Shown: positions 21,595 through 23,197 of the stretch, piece by piece | How the letters are laid out: every line of letters starts with the position of its first letter | Numbering within the stretch: position 1 is the stretch's first letter | Virus record (IMG/VR): IMGVR_UViG_3300042868_004379 | Coordinates: 1 to 23,197 of that record | Origin: a virus | Strand: one strand, 5' to 3' | DNA length: 23,197 bases | Translations under genes and position numbers: made by a program | The notes under the pieces: model-generated | Told to the model about the DNA's origin: nothing | Database searches by the model: none | The model's input: only the letters and a program-made list of their open reading frames with translations

Positions 21595-23197
21595 GTTTTA
21601 TATCTATACCCAATCAGCCTATTATATTTCATACACAAGATGACATACTAACACCTTGTATTGAATGTGGGAGTAATGAATATAAACAATTGATTGATTT
21701 TAATGACCAAATATTCTTTCAAGTGGAGTCAACACCTTGCCCATTGTCGGTGCTGTATGCTTATGATACATTTCAATCAGGGTGGGGCAACAACCTTGAA
21801 GATAATACCATTTGCAGCGATGATGTTATAGATAGCGGCATCTATGCTATTTCATTAACAACCAACTACACCTACCAACTTTATCAAGTGACGTTCACCA
21901 TCTTGACATTGGAGCAAGGCACATTGAATGTTGAAATGTATGGAAGTAGTAGTTATCAGATAACATTAGCTGGTACTTACACGCTGTTCTTTGCCAATCC
22001 AACAATCACTGGCAACAGCATGACTCTTGTGTTTCAGACTCCCAATATCAATGGATGGGTAGGCTGTCTGAGCACAAGCGGAATCAAAGTTGAAGGTCTT
22101 GCATCTGGCAATCAGATGAAGGTGGGTATTGTGGATGCAGAGACATTGGATACGGTTGATATGATTGCTCCGCTTTACACGCTTAAGGACAATAAGATAA
22201 CATTTGCCTTTGACTTGACGGATGTAGAGCTTGGGGCAGGGTGCTATCGATTAGCCATGACAGACTTCTGCACCAACACCTGTGGGCAGAACTATGTTTT
22301 CAATGGCGTGTTTAGCGATTCTTTAGGAAGGGTGGCAGGATGGACTCCAAGCAACGCACTTGTGACTCTAAGCGAAGGGTCGGTTGCGTTTGGTTTTTCA
22401 TTAAGTTCACAACAAGCTACAATAACTCAAAGCATAAGCAATGACTTATGCGATGGCTTGCAGTATAATGTGGGTGTGTTCATCGAGAGCCGCAGCAATG
22501 TGCGCATTTATGTAAAAGTTGGAACAGAGGAGGTGCAAGTATTCGGCACCGGATATCAGACGGTGCTTATCACTGCCGATGGCAACAACCCACTTGAGAT
22601 ATTAGTTCAACAATTTGGTGGATTACCTGCCGCCGCAATATTGAATTATGTTGACATTCAAATTGCAGAATCCGACATCCAGTGGGATCTATACTCCGAT
22701 GTGCTTGCAATTGGCGATTACAATGATGAGTGCAAGTACTTCAAGATTGAAGGCTGCAACGCAGAGGACCAGTTCAACCTTGCATTCGGTGGTAGTAGCT
22801 TCTTGCCTGCAATCAGATTAGAGGGGCGTAAGTTTAGAGCTCAGTATCAAACCGAGGTGAACAACTTCCGCTATGCTTCTGGCAAGTATCAAACGACTTA
22901 TGTTGACCGCGAGAAGAAGTGGACGTTTGCTTTTGGTCGTTTGCCTGAGTATGTGCTTGACTTCTTAAGCACTATTTTCTACTACGACAATTGCTATGTG
23001 AACGGCGACTTATACTATGCCATCGATGGCGAGTTCCCAGATGTGGAATACAACGATGCTGATGACCTTGGAGCAATTGCTATCGACCTTGCATTGAAGT
23101 CATCTAAGGTGCGCAAGACCATTTGCAGCAACACCGATGCTGACTGCTTGCCGAGTATCTTAGACAATGCCGATGAGCCATTCTTGTTGGCGCAGGA
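21591..23197 (+). CDS. Large tail protein (partial), possible receptor-binding component
   Basis: An open frame from ATG 21591 (ATGA overlap with the upstream stop) runs without a stop to the window end, about 535 residues so far. The N-terminus MSFISIPNQPIIFHTQDD is followed by CIECG. Later segments are Thr/Ser/Asn-rich and beta-type (QITLAGTYTLFFANPTITG, LVTLSEGSVAFGFSLSSQQA), resembling modules of tail fibre or carbohydrate-binding proteins. Position at the end of the tail cluster fits a host-recognition protein. Base composition rises sharply inside this gene at about 21720: the first ~40 codons look like the rest of the window, the remainder are much richer in G and C. Identity beyond 'tail protein' is not certain. 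Confidence 0.7.
   Translation, partial: MSFISIPNQPIIFHTQDDILTPCIECGSNEYKQLIDFNDQIFFQVESTPCPLSVLYAYDTFQSGWGNNLEDNTICSDDVIDSGIYAISLTTNYTYQLYQVTFTILTLEQGTLNVEMYGSSSYQITLAGTYTLFFANPTITGNSMTLVFQTPNINGWVGCLSTSGIKVEGLASGNQMKVGIVDAETLDTVDMIAPLYTLKDNKITFAFDLTDVELGAGCYRLAMTDFCTNTCGQNYVFNGVFSDSLGRVAGWTPSNALVTLSEGSVAFGFSLSSQQATITQSISNDLCDGLQYNVGVFIESRSNVRIYVKVGTEEVQVFGTGYQTVLITADGNNPLEILVQQFGGLPAAAILNYVDIQIAESDIQWDLYSDVLAIGDYNDECKYFKIEGCNAEDQFNLAFGGSSFLPAIRLEGRKFRAQYQTEVNNFRYASGKYQTTYVDREKKWTFAFGRLPEYVLDFLSTIFYYDNCYVNGDLYYAIDGEFPDVEYNDADDLGAIAIDLALKSSKVRKTICSNTDADCLPSILDNADEPFLLAQ

Noticed and set aside
12404-21638. Minus-strand ORFs such as 12404-12637, 13188-13490, 14318-14554, 15330-15641, 17212-17532 and 21213-21638
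   Set aside because: Each is opposite a well-supported + strand gene and none has a coherent protein motif or promoter.
181-21842. Twelve-base word GATAGCGGCATC at 181-192 and 21831-21842
   Set aside because: Twelve-base matches are expected by chance in 23 kb and no longer repeat surrounds either copy.
1-23197. tRNA genes, CRISPR arrays, integrase, transposase or attachment sites
   Set aside because: Read for and not seen: no cloverleaf, no spaced identical repeats of CRISPR size, no recombinase or transposase motifs.

Overview
This window is most likely part of the genome of a tailed, siphovirus-like phage infecting a Bacteroidota host (Flavobacteriia or a related class). All genes lie on the + strand, are tightly packed (many ATGA or TGATG junctions) and are AT-rich. 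Shine-Dalgarno sequences are mostly absent. Several starts are preceded by the Bacteroidota-type promoter (TTG near -33, TAnnTTTG near -7). I see no integrase, CI-type repressor gene, attachment site, tRNA or CRISPR array, so nothing here points to lysogeny. No portal, capsid or DNA polymerase gene is visible; these must lie outside the window or be unrecognisable.

Layout: (1) 1-182 is the 3' end of an upstream gene. (2) 213-2818 is a lysis-type cassette: GH24 lysozyme, small two-helix membrane protein (holin candidate), an unknown protein with a C-terminal membrane helix, a PAS+HisKA protein lacking the kinase ATPase domain, a small unknown, and a membrane-anchored coiled-coil protein (spanin candidate). 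(3) A promoter at about 2896-2925 starts an early cluster (2975-8365): small unknowns, SSB-like protein, coiled-coil DUF1351-like protein, HTH-like protein, PD-(D/E)XK exonuclease, unknowns, VRR-NUC nuclease, a structured RNA with alternative hairpins just before a start codon, and a replication-initiator-type protein whose linker DNA carries an 11-bp-spaced iteron array plus a hexanucleotide repeat. (4) 8413-11702 holds a compact C5-methyltransferase-like gene, DnaB helicase, a small cysteine-rich gene and a full-length C5 cytosine methyltransferase. (5) 11729-13228 are small genes leading to terminase. (6) 13231-14954 are terminase small and large subunits. (7) 14951 to the end is a tail module: small unknowns, a tail assembly chaperone with a probable -1 frameshift site, tape measure, and two large distal-tail proteins, the last running off the window and changing abruptly in base composition.

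How the parts fit: the initiator-type protein would bind the iterons inside its own gene and load DnaB, as lambda O does with its origin. The SSB-like protein and two nucleases suggest a recombination/processing set. The methyltransferases probably modify phage DNA. Three genes (dnaB, a small DNA-binding protein, terminase small subunit) have a -7 promoter box only 5-7 bases before the start codon, implying nearly leaderless mRNAs. The most notable items are the iteron array, the attenuator-like RNA at 7363-7470, the PAS-HisKA protein in the lysis cassette, the frameshift site and the composition break at about 21720.
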